This document shows positions 7,028 through 15,192 of a DNA stretch of 18,218 nt, piece after piece. Source of the stretch: an uncultured Oscillospiraceae bacterium (GTDB taxonomy: Bacteria > Bacillota > Clostridia > Oscillospirales > Ruminococcaceae); assembly GCA_934466455.1 (NCBI GenBank), contig CAKSLF010000024.1, positions 1 to 18,218 on the forward strand, read 5' to 3'. How positions within the stretch are numbered: position 1 is the stretch's first letter; each line of letters starts with the position of its first letter. The translations under genes and the position numbers were made by a program. The notes below the pieces were generated by a model. The model had not been told where the DNA came from, made no database searches, and saw only the letters and a program-made list of their open reading frames with translations.

Positions 7028-8670
7028 TATTCTGCGCTGATGATGAAATAGTACACCGGCTGACCGCCATAGACGGCGGCAACTTCTATTGTGGAGGGAA
7101 GCTTATCTTCGATCACCTTGCGGATTTCCTCTGCCTGCTCCGCAGAAATATCCTCGCCGTAATAAACGGTGACCATGCTGGTTTCCTTAGTGACAAGAGC
7201 CTTTGCAAGGCGTCCGCAAATGGTATCCATATCCTTGCCGGTATAAATCATCTTGCCCTCTTTCATGGCAAGAAGCTCGCCCTCTTTGATTTTGTGACCG
7301 TCAAAGTCGGAATCACGGGCGGCAAAGGTTACCTGACCGGTTGCAACGGAAGAAAGGGCTTCGTTCATTGCCTCGGTGTTGGAAGCAGGGTCAAGATCCG
7401 GGTCGTATGCAAGCATCGCAGAAATTCCCTGAGGAACGGTACGGCTGGGGATTACAATAACATTTCTGTCCGCAATTTCCGCAGCCTGCTGTGCAGCCAT
7501 GACTATGTTTTTGTTATTAGGAAGAACAAAAACATTTTTTGCGGGGGTTGCCTGAACGGCGGCAAGTATATCCTCGGTGGAGGGGTTCATTGTCTGTCCG
7601 CCGGAAACGATGTTGTCGCAGCCAAGGTCGGCAAAAACATCGGTAAGACCTTTTCCGGCACAGACGGAAACAAAACCGTATTCGGTATCGGGGTTTACTT
7701 CGGCATAGGGAAAGCGAGGAGCGGGCTGCGCCTTTTCGGCTTCCTCTTGTTCAAAGATTTCGGTATGACCAAGGCTTATATTTTCCACTTTAACTTTAGT
7801 CAATTCACCGAAAGTAAGTGCTTCGGTAATAACCTTTCCCGGCTCGTTTGTGTGGATATGGAACTTGATGCTTTCGCCGTTTGAGGAGAAGAAAACGCTT
7901 TCGCCGGCGGAGTCAAGCCAGCGGCAGAAGCTGTCTGCTTCTTTGGCGCAGCGGCGTTCGACGGAGGCTTCTACGCAATAAGCGTATTTCGGAGTCTGCT
8001 CCGCCTCATCTTCTTTTGCGGAAGATTTTTCGCCGTTTTCGGCATCAAGAGGAATAATGGTACCCTCTGCAACAAGGTTCCACATACCCTCCATAATATA
8101 GACGAGTCCCTGACCGCCCGCATCAACAACGCCGCTCTTTTTAAGAATAGGCAGCATTTCGGGGGTTTGTGCAAGGGTCTTTTTGCCCTGCGCATACATT
8201 CCGTAGAAAACCGCAGTTACGGAGTCGTCGTATTTTACGATTTCCGCAGCTTTTTCTGCGGCGCAGCGGGAAACTGTGAGAATGGTTCCCTCGGTTGGTT
8301 TCATAACGGCTTTGTATGCCGCTTCAACGCCCATATTTATTGCTTCGGCAATGTCTGCGCCGGTGGCGGTTTCTTTACCCTTCAGTCCCTTGGAAAATCC
8401 GCGGAAGAGAAGAGAAAGAATAACGCCGGAGTTGCCTCTTGCTCCGCGAAGGAATGCGCCTGCGGCGACCTTGCTTACCTCTGCAACGGTAGCATCGTCG
8501 GGCATCTCTGCAAGGGCTTTTGCACCGTTGCCCATTGTCATAGACATATTTGTACCGGTATCACCGTCGGGAACGGGGAATACATTAAGAGCGTCTACCT
8601 CACTTTTTTTGTTACAGAGATTGTTAGAACCCGAGATGAAAGCGTCCCGAAGCTGTTTTCCGTTTATCAA
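7027..8670 (-). CDS. fakA: Fatty-acid kinase FakA (DhaL/DAK-type, YloV family)
   Basis: 547 residues, normal for FakA. With a FakB lipid-carrier partner it phosphorylates exogenous fatty acids to acyl-phosphates for phospholipid synthesis. The N-terminal DhaL domain carries the nucleotide/Mg motif DGDTGTNM (35-42), followed by GARGNSGVIL and GGQGL. The middle domain has the conserved HxH motif (H271, H273 in FHIHTNEPG). The C-terminal DegV-like part ends GGQPVYYFIISAE. I start at the TTG whose complement is 8668-8670: AGGAG lies 9 bases upstream and the product begins MINGKQLRDAF as in homologues. The TTG at 8679 touches the SD. No fakB gene is in the window. It is first gene from the promoter at 8746-8774 and coupled to the lipoprotein. 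Confidence 0.92.
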   Translation of the reverse strand: MINGKQLRDAFISGSNNLCNKKSEVDALNVFPVPDGDTGTNMSMTMGNGAKALAEMPDDATVAEVSKVAAGAFLRGARGNSGVILSLLFRGFSKGLKGKETATGADIAEAINMGVEAAYKAVMKPTEGTILTVSRCAAEKAAEIVKYDDSVTAVFYGMYAQGKKTLAQTPEMLPILKKSGVVDAGGQGLVYIMEGMWNLVAEGTIIPLDAENGEKSSAKEDEAEQTPKYAYCVEASVERRCAKEADSFCRWLDSAGESVFFSSNGESIKFHIHTNEPGKVITEALTFGELTKVKVENISLGHTEIFEQEEAEKAQPAPRFPYAEVNPDTEYGFVSVCAGKGLTDVFADLGCDNIVSGGQTMNPSTEDILAAVQATPAKNVFVLPNNKNIVMAAQQAAEIADRNVIVIPSRTVPQGISAMLAYDPDLDPASNTEAMNEALSSVATGQVTFAARDSDFDGHKIKEGELLAMKEGKMIYTGKDMDTICGRLAKALVTKETSMVTVYYGEDISAEQAEEIRKVIEDKLPSTIEVAAVYGGQPVYYFIISAE

Positions 8671-8745
8671 AAATCTCAACTCCTTACTTTGTCATCATAT
8701 ATACAAAAATAAATATTAACAATTATATATCCGAAAATACACTAC

Positions 8746-8774
8746 ATTATAGCATACCTCACACGGTATGTAAA
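8746..8774 (-). promoter_or_regulatory. Extended -10 promoter of fakA
   Basis: On the minus strand TTTACA (8769-8774) and TATAAT (8746-8751) are 17 bp apart, with a TGC directly before the -10 (extended -10). The predicted start near 8739 gives a leader of roughly 70 bases. Confidence 0.8.
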
Positions 8775-8841
8775 AGCAAAAAGGCAAAAAATATGCGGAA
8801 AAATAAAAATATTTTCAAAATGCGGCGGCTTTTTAACGGAA

Positions 8842-10371
8842 TTATTCAATTCTCCAGTTTTCTATATCGTAAAACATATCAAAATCCGTGCCGTTAAAGG
8901 AAAACGGAAGATCTCTCGAAAAGACTACGCAGCTTTTTGTATAGCAAAGCGGAACATAGGGCATGGTTTCCGCAAATGCCGAGCAAAATTCAAAGGGAGA
9001 GGCTGCGCCCGCCATAAAATTAAGCCATGAAAGATAAAGGCTTTCGCTTCCGGATATTCCGTATCCGGCATATTCCGCATTCTCCCGGCGGTAGGCTTCC
9101 GGGGTGATCAGCTTGGAAATATCCATATCCGCACCAATCTCAACTTCGGCAATATACAGGTCATAGCCATAGTTTTGAAGGGCTGCCATATACGATGAAT
9201 AGGAAAGGGAGCTAACCTTTACCTCTATTCCGACCTCGCCGAGCATTTTCGAAACTGCGTTTGCCGCTTCGACCTTAACCGCACTTTCGTTACAGACGAT
9301 TAAATCAAGGCTTATGCGGCGTCCTTTGTTATTGAGGCGGTAGCCCTCGCCGTCTTTTTTTGAAAAGCCAAGTCCGTCCAACAAAAGGCTTGCCGATGTA
9401 AGGTCAAGATTTTGCCTTGAAACAAACTGCATTTCAAAAAACTCCGGATTAAAAAGGCTGCGGGAAGCTGCCGCAAAATTCTTATATATATCGTCCGTGA
9501 TTTTTGTATAGTCGATTGCGGCGGCTATGGCTTTGCGGAAATCCGAATAATACGTATACGAAGAGCTTGAGTTAAGCCCAAGGTATACCATTCTGTTGGA
9601 TTGCAGCCCGGAAATTCCGCCGGTAGAGGAGCTTCCAAGCTCCGTAGGGCTGCGCCAATATATGCAGTCATAACGCCCGGTGCGCATTTCATAAGGGAGA
9701 AGAGCCTGGTCGCTTGCATAGATAAATTCAATGGTCTGGATTGCCGAATCGCCGGAACAAACCAAAGAAGCTCTGTCCTGAGCAAGCGAATATCTCCCGG
9801 GAAAATAGAGCGGATGGCTTATGGTTTCATAAGATATAACGGGAAAGGTAAGCAGGTTTGGAAAATATCTGTCCGCACTTTGTAAAGTAACCTTGCAGCA
9901 GGTTGCGTTTACAACGGAAACGGAGGATATAATCTCGAGTGAGGAGGCATAATAGCTGTCCTGCGCCATTGCCTGCTGTATGGAATACTTAATATCGTAT
10001 GCGGTAAATTCCGTTCCGTTGGGAAAGGTCAAAATACCGTCCACATAAAGATACCATGTAATATTGTCCTCCGTGGTTATATCGGAAAGCAAATCAAGCT
10101 CATAGCTGTAATCGCTGCGCAGGTTTACCATGGAACGATAAAGCAGTCCGCAAATAAAGCGGTTTGTTTTGCTCTTTACGGTATAAGGGGCAAGCCCTTC
10201 TTCGTAGTCATATGGAATACGCAGAACCGACGAGGAGTCCTCTTCAAGCACAACTTCTCCGCCGGGAATATCGCCAAAATCCTCGGGGAGCTCGTCCTCC
10301 TGCGCCTTATTGCAACCGCAAAATATAAGCAAAAACACAAGTGCGGCGGAAATAAGCTTTTGTAATTTCAT
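8842..10371 (-). CDS. Extracellular solute-binding lipoprotein, OppA/DppA family (SBP_bac_5)
   Basis: 509 residues. The signal peptide is MKLQKLISAALVF... with Cys20 in IFCGC as the likely lipidated residue, although Cys-Gly before the Cys is a loose lipobox. The body has the family 5 layout: VLRIPYDYEEGLAPYTV near the mature start, LTFPNGTEFTAYDIKYSIQQAM (the typical DG..F.A.D..YS pattern), FRKAIAAAIDYTKI, and a late WRIE end. Family members deliver oligopeptides or nickel to ABC permeases. It starts 14 bases after ymdB with GGAG 9 bases before the ATG, so it is the last gene of a trpS-ymdB operon. No permease or ATPase gene is near. I see no clear GC-rich terminator after it (8775-8841 is AT-rich). 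Confidence 0.85.
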   Translation of the reverse strand: MKLQKLISAALVFLLIFCGCNKAQEDELPEDFGDIPGGEVVLEEDSSSVLRIPYDYEEGLAPYTVKSKTNRFICGLLYRSMVNLRSDYSYELDLLSDITTEDNITWYLYVDGILTFPNGTEFTAYDIKYSIQQAMAQDSYYASSLEIISSVSVVNATCCKVTLQSADRYFPNLLTFPVISYETISHPLYFPGRYSLAQDRASLVCSGDSAIQTIEFIYASDQALLPYEMRTGRYDCIYWRSPTELGSSSTGGISGLQSNRMVYLGLNSSSSYTYYSDFRKAIAAAIDYTKITDDIYKNFAAASRSLFNPEFFEMQFVSRQNLDLTSASLLLDGLGFSKKDGEGYRLNNKGRRISLDLIVCNESAVKVEAANAVSKMLGEVGIEVKVSSLSYSSYMAALQNYGYDLYIAEVEIGADMDISKLITPEAYRRENAEYAGYGISGSESLYLSWLNFMAGAASPFEFCSAFAETMPYVPLCYTKSCVVFSRDLPFSFNGTDFDMFYDIENWRIE

Positions 10372-10385
10372 AGGGAAAAACTCCG

Positions 10386-11156
10386 TTATCTAAGGTCAAA
10401 ACGCTCTATGGAAAGGGCCTTGCCGGTGGAATCGTCGGTTTCCGCAAAAATCCCCTGAACCTTGCAGGGACCCTTTGCAATTTCCATTCCGGCACGAAGG
10501 TGGGTTATCATAAAATTTGTCGAAAGCTCGGTCTTTATCCCGAGTACGGAATCTATCGGACCGCACATACCGAGGTCTGTGATATATGCCGTTCCGCCGG
10601 GAAGAATTTCTTCATCGGCGGTGGGAACATGGGTATGGGTACCGAAAACAAGGGAAGCACGCCCGTCAAGATATTTGCCGAGGGCAATTTTTTCGCTTGT
10701 GGCTTCACCGTGAATATCAACAACAACGGTTTTGCAGTCAAGCTTTTTAAGAATTTTATCCGCAGCAAGAAAGGGGCTTTCAAAGGCAAGCTCCAAAAAA
10801 ACATCGCCGATAAGATTTATAACGGCGCAGCGGTGTTTTCCGCATTCATAGACATAAACGCCGCTTCCCGGAGCATTAGGGTGGAGGTTAGCCGGTCGAA
10901 GCGCACCGTCCTCCCGGTCATAAATTTCCTCCATATCTCTGCTTCGAAGAGAATGGTTTCCTCCGGTTATCACATCTGCGCCAAGCATAAAAAGACCGCC
11001 GCAGTTGGAAGCGGTTATGCTTCCGCCGTCGCCTGCGTTTTCGCCGTTTACAATAACAATGTCGGGATTATACTTTTGGCGCAGCTCCGGAATTTTTCTT
11101 CCGAAAGCACCTACGCCAATGCTTCCCACAACATCGCCGATACATAAAATGCGCAT
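10386..11156 (-). CDS. ymdB: YmdB-family metallophosphoesterase
   Basis: 256 residues, close to the family length of about 265. YmdB of Bacillus is a 2',3'-cyclic-nucleotide phosphodiesterase affecting motility and biofilm decisions. Metal ligands are visible in order: Asp8 (CIGDVVG), Glu39 and Asn40 (NGENAGDG), Asn67/His68 (GGNHS), His149 (DIHGEATSEK), His174 and His176 (GTHTHVPTAD). The late family block LGMCGPIDSVLG is also present. AGGGAG precedes the ATG. It lies 21 bases after trpS and 14 before the solute-binding lipoprotein, consistent with one transcript. Confidence 0.93.
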   Translation of the reverse strand: MRILCIGDVVGSIGVGAFGRKIPELRQKYNPDIVIVNGENAGDGGSITASNCGGLFMLGADVITGGNHSLRSRDMEEIYDREDGALRPANLHPNAPGSGVYVYECGKHRCAVINLIGDVFLELAFESPFLAADKILKKLDCKTVVVDIHGEATSEKIALGKYLDGRASLVFGTHTHVPTADEEILPGGTAYITDLGMCGPIDSVLGIKTELSTNFMITHLRAGMEIAKGPCKVQGIFAETDDSTGKALSIERFDLR

Positions 11157-11177
11157 AAAATTACTCCCTAAAGAAGC

Positions 11178-12215
11178 TTATCTTAAAACAAAGCCGACTT
11201 TTTTGTACATTTTTTCAAGAGTGCGGTTCGCAATGCGCTCCGCTTGTTCCGCTCCACGCTTATAGCACTCTTCAAGATAGCCTTTGTCTGCGATATATCT
11301 TGCGTAATTTTCACGAACCGGAGCAAGATGTTCCGCAACGGCTTCGCCTACGGCAAGCTTAAAATCGCCGTAGCCTTTGCCCGCAAATTCACGCTCGATG
11401 GATTCAAAAGAGAACCCGGTCACTGCGGAATAGATGGTCATAAGATTGTTTATGCCGTCTTTGCCCTCTCTGTAACAAACCTCGGATTCGGAATCCGTAA
11501 CGGCGGATTTGAATTTTTTGATTATAACATTCGGCTCGTCAAGAATGAGCACGCAGGAACGGGGGTTCTCATCGGATTTGCTCATTTTTTTTGTGGGGTC
11601 GGTAAGGCTCATGATTTTTGCGCCGCCCTGTGCAGAGGGGATATAGGGTTCCGGAACGGTAAAGGTTTTTCCGTAAAGGTTATTAAAGCGTTCCGCAATG
11701 TTGCGTGCAAGCTCAAGGTGCTGCTTTTGGTCTATTCCGACAGGAACGGCATCTGCCTGATAAAGCAGAATATCTCCCGCCATAAGCACGGGATAGGTAA
11801 AAAGACCGGCGTTTATATTATCTGCGTGCTTTGCGGATTTGTCCTTAAACTGGGTCATGCGGGAAAGTTCGCCAAACTGGGTTGTGCAGCCAAGGACCCA
11901 GTTTGCTTCGGCATGGGCGGGAACATGGCTCTGGATAAAGAAGATGCTCTTTTCCGGGTCGATTCCGCAAGCCATGCCAAGGGCGTAGGATTCAACCGTG
12001 CGGCGGCGAAGCTCCGCAGGATCCTGTCTAAGGGTGATTGCGTGCATATTTACGATAGAATAGATGCAGTCATAGTCGTTTTGAAGAGGACCCCAGTGCT
12101 TTACCGCACCGAGGTAGTTGCCGAGAGTAAAAACGCCGGTGGGCTGGATTCCGCTGAATATGCGTTTTTTGCGTTCGGGCTGCTGTGCCGTCTCTTTATT
12201 TTCAATGTTTTCCAT
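11178..12215 (-). CDS. trpS: Tryptophanyl-tRNA synthetase
   Basis: 345 residues, a class I aminoacyl-tRNA synthetase that charges tRNA-Trp. The ATP-binding TLGNYLG (30-36, the HIGH equivalent) follows SGIQPTG, and KMSKS is at 210-214. The tryptophan-pocket segments (LMAGDILLYQAD, VGIDQKQHLELAR) are intact. I start at ATG 12215, since GGAGGAG (12221-12227) sits just upstream. The same frame extends 82 codons further, to 12461, but crosses the promoter and has no SD. First gene of a trpS-ymdB-lipoprotein operon. The leader is too short for a T-box. Confidence 0.96.
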   Translation of the reverse strand: MENIENKETAQQPERKKRIFSGIQPTGVFTLGNYLGAVKHWGPLQNDYDCIYSIVNMHAITLRQDPAELRRRTVESYALGMACGIDPEKSIFFIQSHVPAHAEANWVLGCTTQFGELSRMTQFKDKSAKHADNINAGLFTYPVLMAGDILLYQADAVPVGIDQKQHLELARNIAERFNNLYGKTFTVPEPYIPSAQGGAKIMSLTDPTKKMSKSDENPRSCVLILDEPNVIIKKFKSAVTDSESEVCYREGKDGINNLMTIYSAVTGFSFESIEREFAGKGYGDFKLAVGEAVAEHLAPVRENYARYIADKGYLEECYKRGAEQAERIANRTLEKMYKKVGFVLR

Positions 12216-12282
12216 AATAGCTCCTCCAAAAAAAATAAGCATCTGCGGAAAAACGCAGAAATATCTATAATAATACAAATAC

Positions 12283-12311
12283 AATATACCACATAGCGTT
12301 TGCTTTTGCAA
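12283..12311 (-). promoter_or_regulatory. Promoter of the trpS operon
   Basis: On the minus strand TTGCAA (12306-12311), 17 bp, TATATT (12283-12288). The predicted start leaves a leader of about 60 bases. Confidence 0.65.
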
Positions 12312-12312
12312 G

Positions 12313-12379
12313 TTTGACGCAACAAAAAAGTCAAGATAACGGTTTTTGACATAATTTAACAATAGACGGAGATTATACT
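12313..12379 (+). promoter_or_regulatory. Spo0A-type spoIIE promoter with 22-bp spacer and 0A-like boxes
   Basis: A consensus TTGACA (12346-12351) and a good TATACT (12374-12379) are 22 bp apart, too far for ordinary sigma-A use. Known Spo0A-activated sigma-A promoters (spoIIG and spoIIE of Bacillus) share such long spacing. TTTGACA (12345-12351) differs from the 0A box TTCGACA by one base and overlaps the -35. A second, weaker TTTGACG is at 12313-12319, 32 bp upstream, about three helical turns. Confidence 0.6.
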
Positions 12380-12424
12380 TTGGTTTAAGAGGGAAAATAT
12401 CGGTTAAAAGGAGTTTTTGAAAAA

Positions 12425-14728
12425 ATGACGGAAGTGAAAATAAAAAAAGAACATGGTACAAAATTAAAAGACGGTGCGGCGGGGCTTTTGAGCACGGGAA
12501 TTTGGATAATAATCAGCTTTGCTGCGGCAAATGCGGTTTTGCTTGGAAATCTTGCGCCGTTCGGGGCTGCGGCCGTTGCCGCAGCAAGGCGCAAGGATGC
12601 AATGGGTGCCGCCGTCGGAGCAATAATGGGCTATATCTTCTTTATGAGCACGGGCAATAATATAAGATATATTGCCTCCGTGCTCGTGGTGCTTGGGCTA
12701 AAGCTGGTTTTGGAAAGATTTGCGGAGGGGGATTTTGTTTCCGTGCTCATGGCTGCGGCGGGAACGGGGCTGTCCTCCTTTGGCTATGCCGCAATGACCT
12801 CTATCTCCGGCTACGGAAGCGGACTTGCCCTTGCGGAAACCGCCGTTGCGGCAGGCAGCGCATATTTCTTTAAGCGGACAAGCACCGCCCTTGAGCACGG
12901 AAAAAGCCTTGCCGTGCTTTCGGGCGGCGACAGAGCCTGCGCTCTGATGACTGCGGCAATAGCCGCCGCCTCGCTTACTCCGGTAACGGTAGGCGGGCTT
13001 TCGATAGGCGGAATTGCGGCGGCTTTTGCGGTGCTTATTGCGGCGGGATACGGAAGAGAAAGCGGCGGCGCAGTAGCCGGCGTTGCTACGGGTACCGCTG
13101 TGGCTCTTTCCGGTAATATGCTTGCGGAAACGCTTTCCGGGTACGCCCTCGGCGGGCTTGTTGCCGGGATTTTTGCCGTTTTCGGAAGATTCGCCTGCGC
13201 CGGAGCTTTTATAGTGATAAGGCTTATGATTTGCCTTGCTTTTGCCAACGGATACCCGGTGCTTACGCCGGTTTATGAGGCGGCGATAGCCTCTGCCGCA
13301 TTTGTTCTTATTCCGGAAAAAGCGGTAAAATATTTGTTCGGAATATCATCGATAGCAGAAAATTCTGCGGATTCCGCAACGGTAAAAAGTCTTTTGCTTT
13401 CTAAAATGGGAAGCGCAGCGGCGGGACTTAACGATGTTGCCGCTGCGACACAAAAGGTCGCAAAGGCAGCGCAAAAGGCGGGAACGGTGGAAATGAGCAC
13501 GGTGCTCAATTCTGCGGCGGAATGTGTATGTACACGGTGCTCAAGCTGCGGAGAATGTTGGGACGATAATTTTTATACTACAAAAGAGGCTTTTTCTCAA
13601 ATCGGCAAAGCTGCAAAAAGAGGCGCACAGCCGGAATTTTCGGAGGAATTTTCCGCACGGTGCTCAAGAAAGGACGAGCTTTTTGAAAAAGTGTGCTCAA
13701 AATACAATGCCGCCGTCCGTAAAAACTCGGAGGAACGCAAGGCAGAAAATATAAGGGAAATAGTTACGGAGCAGTTTGACGGAATGGCAATTCTTCTGCG
13801 CAATATTGCTGCGGAGGTCGCCTCCGTAAAAAGCACGGACAAAAAGCTGTCCCTTGCGGTAAAGAATGTTTTTGAAGGCAGAAACATTCCGCTTTTTTCA
13901 TCGGTTTGCTATTATACTGCGGACGGCTGCCTTAATATTGAGGTTTCCGCAGCAAAGGACCGCCTGAAAAATGCAAATGTTACCGAAATAACATCGGAGC
14001 TTGAGGATGTTTGCGGCTGCGACCTTGCAAAGCCGTGTGAAAGAGATACCGAGAATGCAAGAAGGCTTTTTTTCTGCGAAAAACCGCTTATCGAAGCAAA
14101 ATTCGGCAAAGCCTCCGTTAATGCGGAGGGAGAAAAATTTTGCGGCGATACCGGCGAATTTTTTGTGGATTCCCATGGCTTTGCACAAATGCTTTTAAGC
14201 GACGGTATGGGAAGCGGAGCGGAAGCCGCCCTCGACTCAATGATGACGGTGGGGCTTGTTTCAAAAATGGCGCAATCAGGTTTTCGTTTTCAAAGCGCAA
14301 TCCGTCTTGTAAACTCTGCGCTTCTTCTGAAGTCCGATGACGAATCGCTTGCAACGGCGGATGCAGTATCGGTAAACCTTTATACGGGAAAAACGGATTT
14401 TTATAAAGCCGGGGCAGCACCCTCGTTTATAATGAAAAAGGGGCATATTTCAAAAATAGAGTGCAAAAGCGTGCCCGCAGGTATTCTTGGCTCGGTGGAT
14501 TATGAGGAAAGCTGCGCAATTTTGTCTGCCGGAGATATGGTCGTTATGGTGACGGATGGCGTTACCGATTCCGGCGAGGAATGGATTCCCTCGGAGATAC
14601 GCTCCCTTGCGGAAAAGGCACCGGAGGAGATTGCCGTTTCTCTTGCGGAAACGGCAAAAAAACGCCGCAGCGACGGGCATACCGATGATATAACCGTAAT
14701 GGTAATGAAACTTTCGGAGGCGGTATGA
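12425..14728 (+). CDS. spoIIE: Stage II sporulation protein E, SpoIIE phosphatase
   Basis: 767 residues, slightly shorter than the Bacillus protein of about 827. SpoIIE dephosphorylates SpoIIAA in the forespore, releasing sigma-F, and also sits at the polar septum. About ten hydrophobic segments occupy residues 20-305. A linker with a Cys cluster (C367, C369, C372, C375, C378) and charged helices leads to the PP2C-type phosphatase domain from about 560. Its metal-site motifs are SDGMGSG (592-598, D593), TADAVSVNLYTG (645-656), VTDGVTD (709-715, D711) and the final DDIT (754-757). The ATG has AAAGGAG 11 bases upstream. The Spo0A-type promoter lies just before it, and no convincing terminator follows. 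Confidence 0.96.
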   Translation: MTEVKIKKEHGTKLKDGAAGLLSTGIWIIISFAAANAVLLGNLAPFGAAAVAAARRKDAMGAAVGAIMGYIFFMSTGNNIRYIASVLVVLGLKLVLERFAEGDFVSVLMAAAGTGLSSFGYAAMTSISGYGSGLALAETAVAAGSAYFFKRTSTALEHGKSLAVLSGGDRACALMTAAIAAASLTPVTVGGLSIGGIAAAFAVLIAAGYGRESGGAVAGVATGTAVALSGNMLAETLSGYALGGLVAGIFAVFGRFACAGAFIVIRLMICLAFANGYPVLTPVYEAAIASAAFVLIPEKAVKYLFGISSIAENSADSATVKSLLLSKMGSAAAGLNDVAAATQKVAKAAQKAGTVEMSTVLNSAAECVCTRCSSCGECWDDNFYTTKEAFSQIGKAAKRGAQPEFSEEFSARCSRKDELFEKVCSKYNAAVRKNSEERKAENIREIVTEQFDGMAILLRNIAAEVASVKSTDKKLSLAVKNVFEGRNIPLFSSVCYYTADGCLNIEVSAAKDRLKNANVTEITSELEDVCGCDLAKPCERDTENARRLFFCEKPLIEAKFGKASVNAEGEKFCGDTGEFFVDSHGFAQMLLSDGMGSGAEAALDSMMTVGLVSKMAQSGFRFQSAIRLVNSALLLKSDDESLATADAVSVNLYTGKTDFYKAGAAPSFIMKKGHISKIECKSVPAGILGSVDYEESCAILSAGDMVVMVTDGVTDSGEEWIPSEIRSLAEKAPEEIAVSLAETAKKRRSDGHTDDITVMVMKLSEAV

Positions 14729-14790
14729 ATATGATAAGGCATTTCAATACGCAAAAAAAGTTTCGCAAAAAATTTGAAAAAAGGTATTGA
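14725..14790 (+). CDS. Possible 21-codon basic ORF overlapping the spoIIE stop (ATGA)
   Basis: ATG at 14725 overlaps the spoIIE TGA (ATGA arrangement) and runs 21 codons to TGA 14788-14790. The product begins MNMIRHFNTQ and its second half is strongly basic (KKFRKKFEKR). It ends inside the -35 of the T-box promoter. There is no separate SD, so any translation would be coupled. A-rich sequence easily gives such lysine-rich frames, so chance is likely. Confidence 0.2.
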   Translation: MNMIRHFNTQKKFRKKFEKRY

Positions 14791-14815
14791 CAAAGCCATT
14801 GATGGAGAGTATAAT
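14787..14815 (+). promoter_or_regulatory. Promoter of the methionine-uptake operon
   Basis: Perfect TTGACA (14787-14792) and TATAAT (14810-14815), 17 bp apart. Transcription should start near 14822, at the first bases of the T-box leader. Confidence 0.9.
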
Positions 14816-14821
14816 TCACCA

Positions 14822-15116
14822 CATCAACCAAACACGGCAAAAGACGATGAAAAGAAGAGTAAGCGTGTGATGGGGTCACAGAGATTTTCCGGTTGCTGAA
14901 AGGAAAACGAACGGACCACGCCGAAGATGGCCTTGGAGTTGCGCACCGAGCCCGCTTTTTGGGGTAAGGCTGCGACGGGACCGCCCGTTACAGCGGCAGG
15001 GTATGTTTGTACCCGCAGAGGTTTTTGCGGCGACGCAAAAACGAAAAAAGGTGGTAACACGAAAAGCGTTTTTTAAGCTTTCGTCCTTTTATAAGGACGA
15101 AAGCTTTTTTGTTTTT
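14822..15116 (+). promoter_or_regulatory. T-box riboswitch leader, methionine specifier (ATG)
   Basis: This fills the 344-base span between the 21-codon ORF and the next possible ORF. Stem I: the S-turn AGTA (14858-14861) precedes GCGTG (14863-14867), which pairs with CACGC (14917-14921). The AG bulge ACAGAGA and the distal loop GGTTGCTGAAA (14891-14901), closed by TTTTCC/GGAAAA, are present. The 3' strand then reads CGAAG-ATG-G, aligning with CGAAA-GGC-A of the Bacillus glyQS leader, so the specifier is ATG (14927-14929). Stem III is 15021-15042 with a GCGA tetraloop. The T-box sequence is AAGGTGGTAACACG (15048-15061); its TGGT bulge (15052-15055) fits a tRNA 3' ACCA. Uncharged tRNA-Met should favour CGTCCTTTT pairing with the T-box and so read-through into metQNI. 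Confidence 0.92.
15075..15116 (+). terminator. T-box-controlled attenuator terminator
   Basis: A perfect 14-bp stem (15075-15088 with 15093-15106) with a 4-base loop and T runs to 15115. Its 5' arm contains CGTCCTTTT, the segment that alternatively pairs with the T-box AAAAAGG. Confidence 0.9.
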
Positions 15117-15134
15117 ACCGAAACGGAGGATACG

Positions 15135-15191
15135 ATGAGGCACATACTAAAACGGCTTATAAAAGCAAATTTCCGTCTTGAGCGAATGTAA
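15135..15191 (+). CDS. Possible 18-codon peptide ORF between T-box terminator and metQ
   Basis: ATG 15135 has AACGGAGGA with GGAGG five bases upstream, a better SD than most genes here. The product, MRHILKRLIKANFRLERM, is cationic with a hydrophobic periodicity (I, L, L, I, F, L), so it could form an amphipathic helix. The last sense codon before TAA is ATG. It is translated only if the T-box reads through. It might be a coupling or leader peptide, or a chance frame. No homologue is recognised. Confidence 0.4.
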   Translation: MRHILKRLIKANFRLERM

Positions 15192-15192
15192 A

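Noticed and set aside
12228..12258. Short hairpin plus eight U in the trpS leader as an attenuator
   Set aside because: The stem is only 5 bp, six bases separate it from the U run, and there are no T-box or Trp leader-peptide features.
11244..12296. 350-codon plus-strand frame opposite trpS
   Set aside because: It is the complement of a clear trpS, has no SD and reads as low-complexity Phe/Gly/Lys-rich sequence with no family likeness.
12216..12461. 82-codon N-terminal extension of TrpS
   Set aside because: It runs through the operon promoter and beyond; ATG 12215 has a GGAGGAG directly upstream.
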